From NCBI GenBank assembly GCA_002421605.1, contig DISJ01000021.1, positions 1 to 25,976 of the forward strand: a stretch of DNA of 25,976 nucleotides, read 5' to 3'. Below are positions 24,429-25,976 of the stretch, one piece after another. Both the position numbers and the translations under genes were made by a program. Each line of letters begins with the position of its first letter. Positions within the stretch are counted from its first letter, which is position 1. Source of the DNA: Rhodobacteraceae bacterium UBA6213. Its GTDB lineage: Bacteria > Pseudomonadota > Alphaproteobacteria > Rhodobacterales > Rhodobacteraceae. The notes under the pieces were generated by a model, which did no database searches, was not told the DNA's origin, and worked only from the letters and a program-made list of their open reading frames with translations.

Positions 24429-25976
24429 CTAGGGCGCCGCCTTCTCGGCCAGGTCGCGGGCGATGGCGAAGGCGCCGCGCAGGCGGTCTTTCTCGGCGCT
24501 CCAGTCCTGCGGCAGCACCAGCTTGTTGTCGCGGATCTTCGCCCCGGCGTGGTTGTGCAGGAACTCGACGAGGCCCTTGGGGTTCGGATACTTGTCCATG
24601 TGAAACTGGATCGTGACACCTTTTGGCCCGGCGTCAAGGCGCGCGATCTGCGCCTTCTTGCACATCGCCTTGATCCGCACGACGATCAGCAAGGTGTTGA
24701 CCTCTTTCGGCAATTCGCCAAAGCGGTCGATCAGCTCGGCGGCGAAGCCCTCGAATTCGACCTTGCGCTCCAGCGTCGCCAGCCGCCGGTAGAGGCCAAG
24801 CCGGACGTCAAGATCGGTGACATAGGTATCGGGGATCAGCACCGGCACGCCGAGGTTGATCTGCGGCGCCCAGGCGCCGTCGGACAGGTCCTGCAACTCG
24901 CCCGAGCGCAGCCGGGCGATCGTCTCTTCCAGCATCTGCTGGTAAAGCTCGTAGCCTACCTCGTTGATATGGCCCGATTGTTCCTCGCCCAGGATGTTGC
25001 CGGCGCCGCGCAGGTCCATGTCCTGCGAGGCGATGTTGAAGCCCGCGCCGAGGCTGTCAATGGAGCCGAGCACCTTCAGCCGCCGCTCGGCCTGCGGCGT
25101 CAGCGGCGCGCGGGGCTTGGTGGTCAGATAGCAATAGGCCCGGGCCTTGGAACGGCCGACGCGGCCGCGGATCTGATAGAGCTGCGACAGGCCGAACATG
25201 TCGGCGCGGTGCACGATCATGGTATTGGCGCGCGGGATGTCGAGCCCGGATTCGACGATGCTGGTGGCCAGCAGCACGTCGTACTTGCCGTCGTAGAAGG
25301 CGTTCATGCGCGAGTCCAGTTCGCCCGCCGCCATCTGCCCATGCGCCACCAGAACCGACACCTCGGGCACCTGCTCTCTCAGGAAGTCCTCGACTTCCGG
25401 CAGGTCCTTGATGCGCGGCACGACAAAGAACGACTGCCCGCCGCGGAAGCGTTCGCGCAACAGCGCCTCGCGCAGGGTCACCGTATCGAATTCGGACACG
25501 TAGGTGCGGATCGACAGCCGGTCGACCGGCGGGGTCGAGATCAGCGACAGGTCACGCACCCCCGACAGCGACAATTGCAGCGTGCGCGGGATCGGCGTCG
25601 CGGTCAGGGTCAGGACGTGGATCTCGGACCGCAAATCCTTCAGCCGTTCCTTGTGGGTCACGCCGAAGTGCTGTTCCTCGTCCACCACCAGCAGCCCGAG
25701 GCGCTGGAACCGCACCCCCTTGGCCAGCACCGCGTGGGTGCCGACGACGATGTCGACGCTGCCGTCGGCCAGCCCGGCGCGGGTGGCGGCGGCATCGCGC
25801 GCCGAGACGAACCGCGACAGCGGCCGCACCGTGAGGGGAAAGCCGCGAAAGCGCTCGGCGAAGCCGCGGTAGTGCTGGCGGGCGAGCAGCGTGGTGGGCG
25901 CGATCACCGCCACCTGAAGCCCGGCCATGGCGGCGACGAAGGCGGCGCGCATCGCCACCTCGGTCTTGCCGAAGCC
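24429..25976 (-). CDS. mfd: Transcription-repair coupling factor Mfd, C-terminal part
   Basis: The gene runs off the right edge; 515 codons of the C-terminal half are present. Visible are helicase motif I GFGKTEVAMRAAF at the very edge, VDIVVGTHAVL, motif II VVDEEQHFGVTHKERLK, LTATPIPRTLQLSLSGV, ILVESGLDIPRANT-like (ATSIVESGLDIPRANTMIVH), and motif VI RGRVGRSKARAYCYL, followed by the TRCF C-terminal domain (GYELYQQMLEETIA). Mfd removes stalled RNA polymerase and recruits UvrA. RecG shares some motifs, but DLRGAGNILGEEQSGHINEV followed by the TRCF domain fits Mfd. Ordinary chromosomal gene. Confidence 0.96.
   Translation of the reverse strand, partial: GFGKTEVAMRAAFVAAMAGLQVAVIAPTTLLARQHYRGFAERFRGFPLTVRPLSRFVSARDAAATRAGLADGSVDIVVGTHAVLAKGVRFQRLGLLVVDEEQHFGVTHKERLKDLRSEIHVLTLTATPIPRTLQLSLSGVRDLSLISTPPVDRLSIRTYVSEFDTVTLREALLRERFRGGQSFFVVPRIKDLPEVEDFLREQVPEVSVLVAHGQMAAGELDSRMNAFYDGKYDVLLATSIVESGLDIPRANTMIVHRADMFGLSQLYQIRGRVGRSKARAYCYLTTKPRAPLTPQAERRLKVLGSIDSLGAGFNIASQDMDLRGAGNILGEEQSGHINEVGYELYQQMLEETIARLRSGELQDLSDGAWAPQINLGVPVLIPDTYVTDLDVRLGLYRRLATLERKVEFEGFAAELIDRFGELPKEVNTLLIVVRIKAMCKKAQIARLDAGPKGVTIQFHMDKYPNPKGLVEFLHNHAGAKIRDNKLVLPQDWSAEKDRLRGAFAIARDLAEKAAP

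Overview
The window looks like a high-GC alphaproteobacterial chromosome, most likely Rhodobacterales/Paracoccaceae-like. The grounds are GC-rich coding with G/C third positions, the ccmFGHI genes lying next to an enoyl-CoA hydratase, an alphaproteobacterial-style Mfd and NYN protein, and decayed IS3/IS21 elements. It could equally be a metagenome contig. The taxonomic call is an inference.

Layout. (1) 1-1551 is a scrap heap of broken genes: two opposed IS3-type orfA remnants with a large imperfect palindrome, the C-terminal stub of a FAD-linked (BBE-type) oxidase, an IS21 end with a deleted istA, a fragment resembling a lambda-D-type phage head decoration protein, and an N-terminal stub resembling FtsH. 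(2) 1574-6718, minus strand, is a tightly overlapping operon: acyl-CoA synthetase, fused E1 alpha/beta 2-oxoacid dehydrogenase, single-lipoyl E2, free-standing acyl carrier protein, then the FtsH-like stub. All junctions but the last are 4-nt ATGA overlaps. (3) 6846-7010 is the C-terminal relic of an NADP-dependent aldehyde dehydrogenase, followed by about 500 bp of non-coding DNA with two dyads. (4) 7512-14944, plus strand, is the centrepiece: a 1671-residue secreted multiheme cytochrome with 67 CXXCH motifs plus one CX3CH, translationally coupled to an 805-residue protein with a TPR segment and a C-terminal outer-membrane beta-barrel. (5) 15028-22059, minus strand and convergent, is an operon of ccmF, ccmG, ccmH, ccmI, a membrane-anchored 4Fe-4S/FAD pyridine-nucleotide-disulfide-type oxidoreductase and a periplasmic SEL1/ankyrin protein. 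(6) 22409-25976 holds ordinary chromosomal genes: enoyl-CoA hydratase, PaaI-like thioesterase, NYN-domain protein and the C-terminal part of mfd.

The candidate system is regions 4 and 5 read together. A very long bis-His cytochrome chain, an outer-membrane barrel made from the same message, an inner-membrane flavin/iron-sulfur oxidoreductase, a periplasmic repeat scaffold and the haem-ligation half of the Ccm machinery form a coherent porin-cytochrome-type extracellular electron transfer module. The cytochrome array is strikingly regular: motifs 3 to 65 are spaced 23 residues apart on average, exactly, and DNA identities fall at multiples of 276 bp. This points to growth by duplication of a four-haem unit. 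The direction of electron flow and the substrate cannot be read from sequence.

Base composition by eye rises inside ccmF at its conserved WWD haem-handling motif (about 21.32-21.36 kb). The cytochrome module may therefore have been joined to the resident chromosome there by recombination, or by mis-assembly.
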